Shown here in pieces: positions 27,071 to 35,238 of a stretch of DNA of 64,000 nucleotides. Where the stretch lies: positions 62,001 through 126,000 of the forward strand of contig NZ_DASYDG010000057.1 of the NCBI RefSeq assembly GCF_036499745.1. Direction: 5' to 3'. A program made the position numbers and the translations under genes. Numbering within the stretch: position 1 is the stretch's first letter; the number at the start of each line of letters is the position of its first letter. The stretch is from Pinirhizobacter sp036499745. Lineage in GTDB: Bacteria; Pseudomonadota; Gammaproteobacteria; Xanthomonadales; Rhodanobacteraceae. The notes below the pieces were generated by a model, which saw nothing but the letters and a program-made list of their open reading frames with translations, was not told where the DNA came from and did no database searches.

Positions 27071-29542
27071 ATGTCTGTGATCCTTACCATCCTGGCGGCT
27101 ATCATCGCCTCCGGCGCCTGTGCCTACCACCGCACCTCCCTGCGCACGTGGACCATCGCCACCGCGGTCACCACGCTGGTGGTGGGGCTGATTGCCCGAG
27201 CACCCGTCACCACGGTGGTGTTGCTGGTGATCCTGGCCCTTGTGGCGGTGCCGCTGCTGATGGTGGATTTCCGCCGCAGGACGATCTCCGCGCCGCTGCT
27301 GAAGATGTTCGCGAAGGTCACGCCCAAGCTCTCGGCCACCGAGCAGACGGCATTGGAAGCCGGCACCGTGGGCTTTGAAGGCGAGCTTTTCTCCGGCAAG
27401 CCGGAATGGTCGCAGCTGCTTCGCCAGCCCAAGCCTGAGCTCAGCGTCGAGGAACAGGCCTTCATGGATGGCCCGGTCGAAGAACTCTGCGCGATGATCG
27501 ACGACTGGCAGATCACCCACGAACTGGCAGATCTGCCACCCAATGTCTGGGACTTCATCAAGAAGAACAAATTCTTCGGCATGATCATCCCGAAGCGTTA
27601 TGGCGGCCTGGAGTTCTCGGCGCTGGCGCATTCAGCGGTACTGCAGAAGCTGTCGTCGATATCGGCCACGTTGTCGTCCACGGTAGCCGTGCCCAATTCC
27701 CTGGGGCCGGCCGAACTCCTGCTGCACTACGGCAGCGACGAGCAGAAGGACCACTTCCTGCCGCGCCTGGCCGATGGCCGTGACATTCCCTGCTTCGCAC
27801 TCACCGGCCCACAGGCGGGCTCGGACGCCACCTCCATCCCCGACTTCGGCATCGTCACCAAGGGCATGCACGAGGGCAAGGAAACGCTCGGCATCCGTCT
27901 TACCTTCGACAAGCGCTATATCACGCTGGCACCCGTTGCCACGGTGGTGGGCCTGGCCTTCCGCATGTACGACCCGGAACACCTGCTGGGCGAAAAGGAA
28001 GACCTCGGCATCACCCTGGCGCTGCTGCCGCGCGAAACCCCGGGGCTGGAAATCGGCCGCCGCCATTTCCCGTTGAATATTCCGTTCCAGAACGGCCCGA
28101 TCCACGGCAAGGACGTCTTCGTGCCGCTGTCCACGCTGATCGGTGGTCCGCACATGGCAGGCCAGGGCTGGCGCATGCTGGTGGAGTGCCTCTCCGTAGG
28201 CCGCGCCATCTCGCTGCCGTCCAATGCCACCGGCGGTTCGCGCATGGCGGTGGCCGCCACCGGCGCCTATGCCCGCATGCGCAAGCAGTTCGGCCTGGCC
28301 ATCGCCCGCTTCGAGGGCGTGGAAGAAGCCCTGGCCCGCATCGGCGGTTATACCTATGCCACGGCGGCACTTTCACGCGCCACGGCGGCCGCGGTGGATC
28401 GTGGTGAGAAACCCGCCGTACCCTCGGCGATCGCCAAGTACCACGCCACGGAGTTCAGCCGCGCCGTGGCGTCCGATGCCATGGACGTGCACGGCGGCAA
28501 GGGCGTGATTCTTGGTCCGAAGAACTATGCGGGCCGTGCCTGGCAGGGCGTGCCCATCGCCATCACGGTGGAAGGCGCGAACATCATGACGCGCAGCCTG
28601 ATGATCTTCGGCCAGGGCGCCATCCGCTGCCATCCCTATGTGTTGAAGGAAATGCAGGCGCTTACCATCGAAGATAAACGCGAGCAGCTTCGCGTGTTCG
28701 ATCGCGTGCTCTTCGGCCATATCGGTTTCGGCTTCTCCAATGCCGTGCGCAGCTTCGTGCTGGGCCTGACCTTCGCCTCCATCGGCGAAGGGGCGGGCGA
28801 CGCCTACACCCGCCGTTACTACCGCAAGCTCAACCGTTACTCCGCTGCGCTGGCGCTGTGTGCGGACGTTGCCATGGGCGTGCTGGGCGGCAAGCTGAAG
28901 TTCAAGGAAAAACTTTCCGCGCGCCTGGGTGATGTCCTGTCCTACCTGTACATCGCCAGCGCCATGCTGAAACAGTACGAGGACAACGGCCGTCCCGAAG
29001 CCGACCGCCCGATGCTGGCCTGGGCCTTCCACGAATGCGTTTGGCGCATGCAGATGGCGCTGGACGGCACCATCCGCAACTTCCCGGTGCGTCCGGTGGC
29101 ATGGCTGCTGCGCGCCCTGGTGTTCCCCTTCGGCCGCCGCGAAGTACCGCCCTCCGACCGCCTGGGCCGTCGCGTTGCGGCGCTCATCACCGCCCCCAGC
29201 GAGGCGCGTTCGCGCCTGCTTACCTGGACTTACCTCACGCCCGGCGCGAACAACACCGTAGGCCGCATGAATGCCTTGCTGCCCGATGTGATCGCCGCGG
29301 AGCCGGTGGAGCGCAAGTTCGTCAAGGCCATGAAAGGCGGGCAGCTGCACGCCCACGACTACGACGGCCAGCTGGCCGAGGCCGAGCGCATCGGCGCCAT
29401 CAATGCCGCCGAGCGCGAGCTACTGAAGCGCGTGCGCGAGGGCGTGAACGAGTTCATCGCGGTGGACGACTTCGATCCATCGGAGCTTCGTTCCGCGGTG
29501 ACGCGGGCTGATAAGAAGCCAACGGCCGTCAGGGCGGCCTGA
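27071..29542 (+). CDS. fadE: Acyl-CoA dehydrogenase FadE
   Basis: First enzyme of fatty-acid beta-oxidation, forming trans-2-enoyl-CoA with FAD. At 823 residues it matches the long FadE form (E. coli 814). Two N-terminal membrane helices (about 1-20 and 35-65) precede the dehydrogenase core with FFGMIIPKRYGGLEFSALAHS, CFALTGPQAGSDATSIPDFG, VHGGKGVILGPKNYAGRAW and the FadE-specific C-terminal extension. GAGG before the ATG serves as ribosome site. It forms an operon with the hydrolase and ends at a strong intrinsic terminator. Confidence 0.95.
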   Translation: MSVILTILAAIIASGACAYHRTSLRTWTIATAVTTLVVGLIARAPVTTVVLLVILALVAVPLLMVDFRRRTISAPLLKMFAKVTPKLSATEQTALEAGTVGFEGELFSGKPEWSQLLRQPKPELSVEEQAFMDGPVEELCAMIDDWQITHELADLPPNVWDFIKKNKFFGMIIPKRYGGLEFSALAHSAVLQKLSSISATLSSTVAVPNSLGPAELLLHYGSDEQKDHFLPRLADGRDIPCFALTGPQAGSDATSIPDFGIVTKGMHEGKETLGIRLTFDKRYITLAPVATVVGLAFRMYDPEHLLGEKEDLGITLALLPRETPGLEIGRRHFPLNIPFQNGPIHGKDVFVPLSTLIGGPHMAGQGWRMLVECLSVGRAISLPSNATGGSRMAVAATGAYARMRKQFGLAIARFEGVEEALARIGGYTYATAALSRATAAAVDRGEKPAVPSAIAKYHATEFSRAVASDAMDVHGGKGVILGPKNYAGRAWQGVPIAITVEGANIMTRSLMIFGQGAIRCHPYVLKEMQALTIEDKREQLRVFDRVLFGHIGFGFSNAVRSFVLGLTFASIGEGAGDAYTRRYYRKLNRYSAALALCADVAMGVLGGKLKFKEKLSARLGDVLSYLYIASAMLKQYEDNGRPEADRPMLAWAFHECVWRMQMALDGTIRNFPVRPVAWLLRALVFPFGRREVPPSDRLGRRVAALITAPSEARSRLLTWTYLTPGANNTVGRMNALLPDVIAAEPVERKFVKAMKGGQLHAHDYDGQLAEAERIGAINAAERELLKRVREGVNEFIAVDDFDPSELRSAVTRADKKPTAVRAA

Positions 29543-29557
29543 TCGGGGCCAAGGATG

Positions 29558-29588
29558 AAAAAAAACGGCCCTCGGGCCGTTTTTTTTT
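29558..29588. terminator. Bidirectional intrinsic terminator between fadE and prfC
   Basis: An A run, a perfect stem ACGGCCC/GGGCCGT (29565-29580) with a two-base loop, and a run of nine T. The A run makes it work on the minus strand for prfC as well. Confidence 0.92.
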
Positions 29589-29594
29589 GCAGAG

Positions 29595-29682
29595 TTTTTA
29601 GCGGCGAGGACTTCTCGACGGCCGCACAGGCGCGGGAGGCGGACCCGCTCGCGAGTGGCTTCTGCGCCACTCGATGCTAAAA
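29595..29682. repeat. Multi-hairpin intergenic element
   Basis: TTTTAGC (29596-29602) and GCTAAAA (29676-29682) enclose an 88-base segment with an internal perfect hairpin CGAGTGGC/GCCACTCG (29652-29673) and a smaller CGAG/CTCG. The compact folded layout is like a small mobile palindromic element, but I do not recognise the family. Confidence 0.4.
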
Positions 29683-29716
29683 GGAAGTGGTCGCCCCTAG
29701 TTCGGGCTCGTTGCGT

Positions 29717-31318
29717 CTATACATCGACAGACGCTGCATGCTCGCGCGTGGCGGCGAACCGCACGTCGGGCCAGCGTTCCATCGCCAGCTGCAGGTTCAC
29801 TCGGGTTGGCGCCAGGTAAACCAGTTCGCCGGCACCGTCCACGGCCAGGTTCATGGCGTTCTTCTCGCGGAATTCAGCGAGCTTTTTCTCGTCGTCGCAG
29901 TGCACCCAGCGGGCTGTCGCCACCGGCACGGTTTCGAAGCTGGCATCGACGTTGTATTCGTCTTTCAGGCGATAGGCCACCACGTCGAACTGCAGCACGC
30001 CCACGGCGCCGAGCACCAGTTCGTTGGACATCAGAGGTCGAAAGAACTGCGTGGCGCCTTCTTCCGACAGCTGCGCCAGGCCCTTCTGCAGCGCCTTCAT
30101 CTTCATCGGATCGCGCAGGCGTGCACGGCGAAAGAGTTCCGGGGCGAAATTCGGGATGCCGGTAAATGACAAGGGCTCACCCTCGGTGAAGGTGTCGCCG
30201 ATGGTGATGGTGCCGTGGTTATGCAAGCCGATCACGTCACCCGGATAAGCCCTCTCCACGATCTCCCGATCCGAGGCCATGAACGTGAGCGCATTGGCGA
30301 TGCGTACTTCCTTGCCGGTGCGGGTCTGCTGCATCTTCATGCCGGCGGTGTAGGTACCTGAGCACACGCGCATGAAAGCCACCCGGTCGCGGTGGGCCGG
30401 GTCCATATTCGCCTGGATCTTGAACACGAAGCCAGTGAGTTTTTCCTCGGCCGGCTCCACCGTACGGGTGAGCGTATCGCGCGCCTTCGGCCCCGGAGCG
30501 TGCTCGACGAAGAAGTCCAGCAACAGCTGCACGCCGAAGTTATTCACCGCCGAGCCGAAGAACACCGGCGTCTGCTTGCCCGCCAGGTAGGTGTCCATGT
30601 CGAAGGGGTTGGAAGCGCCCAGCACCAGCTCAAGTTCGTCGCGAACTTCTTTCAACTCCGCCGCGCCGATCCTCTCGGCCAGGCCCGGGGCATCCAGTCC
30701 CTTGAAGATGGTGGAATCCTGGCGGGTAAAATTCTTGCCGGCTTCAAAGATGTGCACTTCATCCAGCAGCACGTGGTACACGCCCTTCAGGCGCGAACCC
30801 ATGCCGATTGGCCAGGTCAGCGGTGCGCAGGCGATGCCAAGCACCGATTCCACCTCGTCGAGCAACTCGATGGGCGAACGCCCCTCACGATCCAGCTTGT
30901 TGATGAAGGTCATGATCGGCGTATCGCGCAGGCGGCACACCTCCATCAGCTTGATGGTGCGTTCCTCCACGCCCTTGGCGCAGTCGATCACCATCAAGGC
31001 CGAATCCACCGCAGTAAGCACGCGATAGGTATCTTCGGAGAAGTCCGCGTGCCCAGGAGTGTCCAACAAGTTCACGATGCGTTCGTTATAAGGAAACTGC
31101 ATCACCGACGACGTCACCGAGATCCCACGCTCCTTTTCCAGCGCCATCCAGTCAGACGTGGCATGGCGCGCAGCCTTACGGCTCTTCACCGACCCGGCCA
31201 TCTGAATCGCGCCCCCAAACAGCAGCAGTTTCTCGGTCAGCGTGGTCTTGCCCGCATCAGGATGGCTGACAATGGCAAAGCTTCGGCGACGACGGGTTTC
31301 GGCCAGGTGGCTGGACAT
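29717..31318 (-). CDS. prfC: Peptide chain release factor 3
   Basis: GTPase that removes RF1/RF2 from the ribosome after peptide release. The 533-residue protein carries G1 SHPDAGKTTLTEK (18 onward), KERGISVTSSVMQFPY, DTPGHADFSEDTYR and FINKLDREGR. RF3-specific parts include GFVFKIQANMDPAHRDRVAFMRVCSG. Length fits the family (about 530). It is a single minus-strand gene; its upstream side contains the paired palindromic repeats. Confidence 0.97.
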   Translation of the reverse strand: MSSHLAETRRRRSFAIVSHPDAGKTTLTEKLLLFGGAIQMAGSVKSRKAARHATSDWMALEKERGISVTSSVMQFPYNERIVNLLDTPGHADFSEDTYRVLTAVDSALMVIDCAKGVEERTIKLMEVCRLRDTPIMTFINKLDREGRSPIELLDEVESVLGIACAPLTWPIGMGSRLKGVYHVLLDEVHIFEAGKNFTRQDSTIFKGLDAPGLAERIGAAELKEVRDELELVLGASNPFDMDTYLAGKQTPVFFGSAVNNFGVQLLLDFFVEHAPGPKARDTLTRTVEPAEEKLTGFVFKIQANMDPAHRDRVAFMRVCSGTYTAGMKMQQTRTGKEVRIANALTFMASDREIVERAYPGDVIGLHNHGTITIGDTFTEGEPLSFTGIPNFAPELFRRARLRDPMKMKALQKGLAQLSEEGATQFFRPLMSNELVLGAVGVLQFDVVAYRLKDEYNVDASFETVPVATARWVHCDDEKKLAEFREKNAMNLAVDGAGELVYLAPTRVNLQLAMERWPDVRFAATREHAASVDV

Positions 31319-31389
31319 GGGCTTCGGGGCAGGCGGGGATAACCGACTATTCTACCGTGTCGCCGGGTGGGGCGCTCCGGGGGTGAGGC

Positions 31390-31482
31390 AGGGAGCCGCC
31401 GGGGGCCACCCCGGTCACTAAGTCCTCAGTCGGCTTGGCCTCCCTGCGGAAGCGTTCCCAGGGTGGCCCCCGGCGGCTCCCT
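31390..31482. repeat. Palindromic repeat element, copy 1
   Basis: Perfect 22-base arms (31390-31411 and 31461-31482; AGGGAGCCGCC at the outer end) enclose a 49-base loop that begins CGGTCACTAAGTCC. A second copy in opposite orientation lies at 31578-31666. Confidence 0.8.
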
Positions 31483-31577
31483 CCGGCTCCCTCCGACTCC
31501 TGAGACGGCCCAACGCGGGCCTGCGGGCCTGCGGGCACAGTGGCCCGCTCGCCTCATAACCCACCGCTGCGTCCGAA

Positions 31578-31666
31578 GGAGCCGTCGGGTGGCGTTTTCG
31601 GAACGCTTCCGCAGGGAGGCGAAGCCGACTGAGGACTTAGTGAAGAAAATGCCACCCGACGGCTCC
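31578..31666. repeat. Palindromic repeat element, copy 2 (inverted)
   Basis: Arms GGAGCCGTCGGGTGGC (31578-31593) and its complement (31651-31666) are extended inward by GTTTTC/GAAAAT to about 22 pairs. The loop is the reverse complement of the copy 1 loop over about 43 bases with one mismatch. Arm sequence differs from copy 1 but pairing is kept. Confidence 0.8.
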
Positions 31667-31713
31667 CGCACCGCCACCGCCGGAGGCGACCCGCCGGGCG
31701 CTGGGTAGAATCC

Positions 31714-31737
31714 GGACGTTTAGACGTCCAGACGTCC
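31714..31737. promoter_or_regulatory. Three tandem Met boxes (MetJ operator)
   Basis: Contiguous octamers GGACGTTT, AGACGTCC and AGACGTCC match the known MetJ consensus AGACGTCT at 5, 7 and 7 of 8 positions with the correct 8-base period. They end one base before the -35 box of the met operon. Confidence 0.82.
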
Positions 31738-31738
31738 G

Positions 31739-31767
31739 TTGACAACGTTGCGGAGTGGGCGTAGCCT
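31739..31767 (+). promoter_or_regulatory. metX-metB-hom operon promoter
   Basis: TTGACA (31739-31744), a 17-base spacer and TAGCCT (31762-31767). The predicted start, about 31774, is two bases before the riboswitch. A repressor bound to the adjacent Met boxes should block polymerase. Confidence 0.7.
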
Positions 31768-31775
31768 CAGGTCCA

Positions 31776-31886
31776 CTCATCGAGACCGGCTGAGGGACAG
31801 GCCCTTTGAAGCCGGGGCAACCTGCGGGAATACCGCAACGGTGCCAACTCCTGCGGAGCGCCGCCTGGCGCAAGCCGATAGATGAG
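31776..31886 (+). ncRNA. SAM-I riboswitch aptamer
   Basis: The outer stem P1 is CTCATC (31776-31781) paired with GATGAG (31881-31886). Between them lie the hallmark SAM-I elements in order: CGAGACCGGCTGAGGGAC, GGCCC, TTTGAAGCC, GGGGCAACCTGC, and GGTGCCAACTCCTGC. The family (S-box) binds S-adenosylmethionine and turns off methionine genes. It sits just after the promoter and 84 bases before the metX start codon. Confidence 0.92.
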
Positions 31887-31923
31887 GGTGCCGTTGGCGC
31901 GGGTGTTCCCGTGGCCGGTCGGT

Positions 31924-31966
31924 GGCCTCCGGCGCTTCGCGAGAGCTCGAGCTTTTTACTGGAGCC
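31924..31966 (+). promoter_or_regulatory. Riboswitch expression platform over the metX ribosome site
   Basis: GGCCTCCGG (31924-31932) can pair, with one bulge, with CTGGAGCC (31959-31966), covering the metX ribosome site GGAG. Inside, GCTTCG/CGAGC (31934-31952) followed by TTTTT (31953-31957) could instead act as a short terminator. Control by translation, termination or both is possible. Confidence 0.5.
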
Positions 31967-31970
31967 TTGC

Positions 31971-33002
31971 ATGCCTGCTGAACCCGCCACGGTTTTTCCC
32001 ATCTCCGCCACGGTTGCCGTTCCGACGCGCAGCGATTTTTCCTCGCAGCGGGGCAGTCGCGAAATTCACCTGGAGCCGAAATATGGCCAGGGGGCTTGCC
32101 GCGCCACGGTGCGCTATCTCTGGACGGGTGCGCCGGGTGCGCCCACGGTGATCGTGCAGGGGGGGATTTCGGCCGACCGCGACGTTTGTGCCAGTCCTGG
32201 CCAGGCCAATGGCTGGTGGAGCGAACTGGTCGGTGAGGGCGCCGCCATTGATCTCACCCGGTACCGGGTGCTTAGCATCGACTACCTGGTGCCGTCCGAC
32301 CTTACCGGTGCTTCGGCGGTGTCCAGCGAAGATCAGGCCGATGCGCTGGCCGCACTTGTGGACGAGCTCGGTATTGGTCGCGTGTTGGCCTTCGTCGGTG
32401 CCTCGTATGGGGCGATGGCGGGGCTGGCCTTCGCCGCGCGCCATTCCGGCAAGCTGCGTCGGCTGGTATTGCTGGCCGGTGCGCATCGCCCGCACCCGCT
32501 GGCCACGGCGCAGCGCTCAGTGCAGCGTGGCATCGTCCGCCTGGGGCTGGAGTCCGGCCAGGTGGACCAGGCCCTGAACCTCGCCCGCCAGCTGGCCATG
32601 ACAACCTACCGCGGCGCCGAGGAGTTTTCCCGCCGCTTCGCCGCGGGTCCTGAGTTGCGCGAAGGCCGCTTTCACTTTCCGGTCGAGGACTACCTCGAAC
32701 ACGCTGGCCGGAATTTCGTTGCCCGCTTCGATGCCACGCGTTTCCTGGCTTTGTCCGAATCGATCGACCTGCACGACATCAGCCCGGAAGGGGTGCGCAC
32801 GCCTACCTCGCTGGTCGGTTTTCCGTCCGACCGCCTGGTGCCGCTGGCGGACCTTTGCGAACTGCAACGCCGCCTGGGCGGCACCGCTAGCCTCGATGTG
32901 GTTGAGTCCCCTTACGGCCACGATGCCTTCCTCAAGGAAACCACCCGCCTGGCGCCGCTCGTGCGCGAGGCCCTGGAATGTTGTCACGGAGAATATGCAT
33001 GA
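31971..33002 (+). CDS. metX: Homoserine O-acyltransferase, MetX family
   Basis: Activates homoserine for methionine synthesis. The 343-residue alpha/beta-hydrolase-fold protein has nucleophile Ser145 in VGASYGAMAGL, Asp287 in FPSDRLVP and His317 in YGHDAFL, completing the triad. MetX-fold enzymes use acetyl-CoA or succinyl-CoA; in Xanthomonadales relatives the succinyl form is reported, but the acyl donor cannot be fixed here. The GGAG site lies seven bases before the ATG within the riboswitch platform. The stop overlaps metB (ATGA). First gene of the SAM-controlled operon. Confidence 0.88.
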   Translation: MPAEPATVFPISATVAVPTRSDFSSQRGSREIHLEPKYGQGACRATVRYLWTGAPGAPTVIVQGGISADRDVCASPGQANGWWSELVGEGAAIDLTRYRVLSIDYLVPSDLTGASAVSSEDQADALAALVDELGIGRVLAFVGASYGAMAGLAFAARHSGKLRRLVLLAGAHRPHPLATAQRSVQRGIVRLGLESGQVDQALNLARQLAMTTYRGAEEFSRRFAAGPELREGRFHFPVEDYLEHAGRNFVARFDATRFLALSESIDLHDISPEGVRTPTSLVGFPSDRLVPLADLCELQRRLGGTASLDVVESPYGHDAFLKETTRLAPLVREALECCHGEYA

Positions 33003-34183
33003 GCCCGGCCAGCCCCCGTACCCGCGCCGTCCGCGCCGGCATCGAATGCGATACCCAGCACGGCGCGGTGGTCCCGCCGCTGCACCTGTCCACGAACTAC
33101 AGTTTCGAGGGCTTCGGCAACAAGCGCCGTTACGATTATTCCCGTAGCGGCAACCCCACCCGCGACCTGCTGGCCGAAGCTCTCGCGGAGCTGGAAGAAG
33201 GCGCGGGTGCCGTGGTGACCGCCAGCGGCATGGCCGCGGTGGCACTGGCGCTGGAGATCGTTCCCGCGGGGGCCACGGTGCTGGCGGCGCATGATTGCTA
33301 CGGTGGCACCTGGCGCCTGCTCGATGCCTGGGCGAAGAAGGGCCGCTTCCAGGTGCGCTTTGCCGATCTCACCGATCCCCAGGCGCTGGCCGAGGGCCTG
33401 GCCACGAAGCCTGCGCTGGTATGGCTGGAAACGCCGTCCAATCCGCTGCTGCGCATCACCGACATCCGCCACGTGGCCCAGGCGGCGCACGCGGTGGGCG
33501 CCCTGGTGCTGGTGGACAACACATTCCTTTCCCCTGCGCTGCAACGGCCGCTCACCCTCGGTGCGGACATCGTGCTGCACTCGACCACCAAGTACATCAA
33601 TGGCCATAGCGATGTGGTCGGCGGCGCGGTGATTGCCCGCGATCCGGCCGTGGCCGAACAGTTGAAGTGGTGGGGCAATTGCAATGGCCTGACCGGTGCG
33701 CCCTTCGATAGCTACCTGACCCTGCGCGGCCTGCGCACGCTCTCGGTACGCCTGAAGGCGCACGAAGAGAACGCCCAACGGATTGCCGCACGCCTGGATG
33801 CTCATCCAGTGGTGAGCAAGGTGTACTACCCCGGGCTTGCCGATCATCCGCAGCATGCCCTGGCCGCACGCCAGCAGTCGGGCTTCGGTGCCATGCTCAG
33901 TTTCGAACTCGATGGCGATGAATCGGCCATCCGTGCCTTTGTCGACGGCCTTGAATACTTCTCGCTGGCCGAGTCGCTCGGCGGTGTGGAGAGCCTCATT
34001 GCGCATCCGGCCTCGATGACGCACGCGTCGATGGCGCCCGAAGCCCGCCGCACGGCCGGCATCAGCGACAGCCTGCTGCGCCTGTCGGTGGGTATCGAAG
34101 ACGGCGACGACCTGATTGCCGACCTCGACGCCGCGTTGGTACGTGCGCAGGCTGCACAGCCCAAACGCCGGGTCGGTGCATGA
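32999..34183 (+). CDS. metB: Cystathionine gamma-synthase / O-acylhomoserine thiol-lyase
   Basis: PLP enzyme that joins activated homoserine to cysteine (or sulfide) on the way to methionine. The 394-residue protein carries the Schiff-base Lys198 in LHSTTKYINGHSD, the substrate segment YDYSRSGNPTRDLLAEALAE, and GGVESLIAHPASMTHA and LLRLSVGIEDGDDL near the end. Start and stop are both translationally coupled (ATGA) with metX and hom. Xanthomonad annotations call it either cystathionine gamma-synthase or O-succinylhomoserine thiol-lyase; the sequence does not separate them. Confidence 0.93.
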   Translation: MSPASPRTRAVRAGIECDTQHGAVVPPLHLSTNYSFEGFGNKRRYDYSRSGNPTRDLLAEALAELEEGAGAVVTASGMAAVALALEIVPAGATVLAAHDCYGGTWRLLDAWAKKGRFQVRFADLTDPQALAEGLATKPALVWLETPSNPLLRITDIRHVAQAAHAVGALVLVDNTFLSPALQRPLTLGADIVLHSTTKYINGHSDVVGGAVIARDPAVAEQLKWWGNCNGLTGAPFDSYLTLRGLRTLSVRLKAHEENAQRIAARLDAHPVVSKVYYPGLADHPQHALAARQQSGFGAMLSFELDGDESAIRAFVDGLEYFSLAESLGGVESLIAHPASMTHASMAPEARRTAGISDSLLRLSVGIEDGDDLIADLDAALVRAQAAQPKRRVGA

Positions 34184-35238
34184 GCGCGGTGCTGGCGACG
34201 AGCCTTGATCCTTCGCGCAAAGCCATTGTGCTGTTGGGTACAGGTGTAGTGGGTAGCGCGCTTCTGCGTCTGCTGCAGACCCCTGCCGCCAAGGGCTTGC
34301 ATCTGGTGGGCGCAGCCAATTCCCGTCGGCAGCATGCCGACGCCGCCGGGCTCACCCCGGCGCATGTCCGTGAGCGGCTGGCAGCCGAGTGCGGCGAACG
34401 CGACGACGACGCGCTGCTGGCGACCCTCGACGCCAGCGGCGCGTCCCGTCGCGTCATCGTCGATGCCACCGCCTGTAGCCGCGAGGCTTCACAGCATGCC
34501 CGCTGGCTGCATGCCGGCTACCACGTGGTTACCGCCAACAAGGCTTCGGCCGGTGGCGAACTACACAGCTGGCGTGCCCTGCAGGCCGCCGGTGCGGGCG
34601 ATCGCTATGGCGATGCCGCCACCGTGGGCGCGGGGCTCCCCGTGCTGTCCACACTGCGGCGCCTTCGCCAATGCGGCGACAGCCTGCTCACGCTGGAAGG
34701 GGTTTTCTCAGGCTCGTTGTCGTGGCTGTTCAACCAGTACGACGGCAAGCAGGCGTTTTCTACCTTGCTGCACGAGGCGCGCAAGCAGGGTTACACCGAG
34801 CCCGATCCGCGTTCGGATCTTTCTGGCGAGGATGTTGCCCGCAAGCTGTTGATCATCGCGCGCACGGCGGGCTTCGCGCTGGGTCACGATGAAGTGGAAA
34901 TCGAAAGCGTGGTGCCGGCTTCGCTTCAGGGCGTATCCACCGGGGAATTCCTGCAGCGGGCCGCGGAACTGGATGCGCCCTTGGCCGAACGGCATGCGAG
35001 GGCGGCTGCCCGTGGTTGCGTGCTTCGTTATCTGGCCCGGCTGAACCAGCGGGGCAGGGCGCGCGTCGGGCTGGTAGAGGTGCCGCGCGATCATCCGGCT
35101 GCGCGGCTCACCGGCACCGACAACCAGTTCGCCCTTACCACCACGCGGTACCACGCCCAGCCGCTGGTGATCCAGGGACCAGGCGCGGGACCTGAGATCA
35201 CCGCGCAGGCCCTGCTGGGCGACGTGCTGTATGCCTGA
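34180..35238 (+). CDS. hom: Homoserine dehydrogenase
   Basis: Reduces aspartate semialdehyde to homoserine, supplying metX. The 352-residue protein has the NAD(P) loop VLLGTGVVGSALL, the catalytic region VTANKASAGGELHSW, GAGLPVLSTLRRL, EGVFSGSLSWLFNQYD and YTEPDPRSDLSGEDVARKLLI. It lacks a regulatory ACT domain and resembles the dehydrogenase half of ThrA/MetL without the aspartokinase part. Its stop abuts the stop of the convergent permease gene with no base between. Third gene of the SAM-controlled operon. Confidence 0.95.
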   Translation: MSAVLATSLDPSRKAIVLLGTGVVGSALLRLLQTPAAKGLHLVGAANSRRQHADAAGLTPAHVRERLAAECGERDDDALLATLDASGASRRVIVDATACSREASQHARWLHAGYHVVTANKASAGGELHSWRALQAAGAGDRYGDAATVGAGLPVLSTLRRLRQCGDSLLTLEGVFSGSLSWLFNQYDGKQAFSTLLHEARKQGYTEPDPRSDLSGEDVARKLLIIARTAGFALGHDEVEIESVVPASLQGVSTGEFLQRAAELDAPLAERHARAAARGCVLRYLARLNQRGRARVGLVEVPRDHPAARLTGTDNQFALTTTRYHAQPLVIQGPGAGPEITAQALLGDVLYA

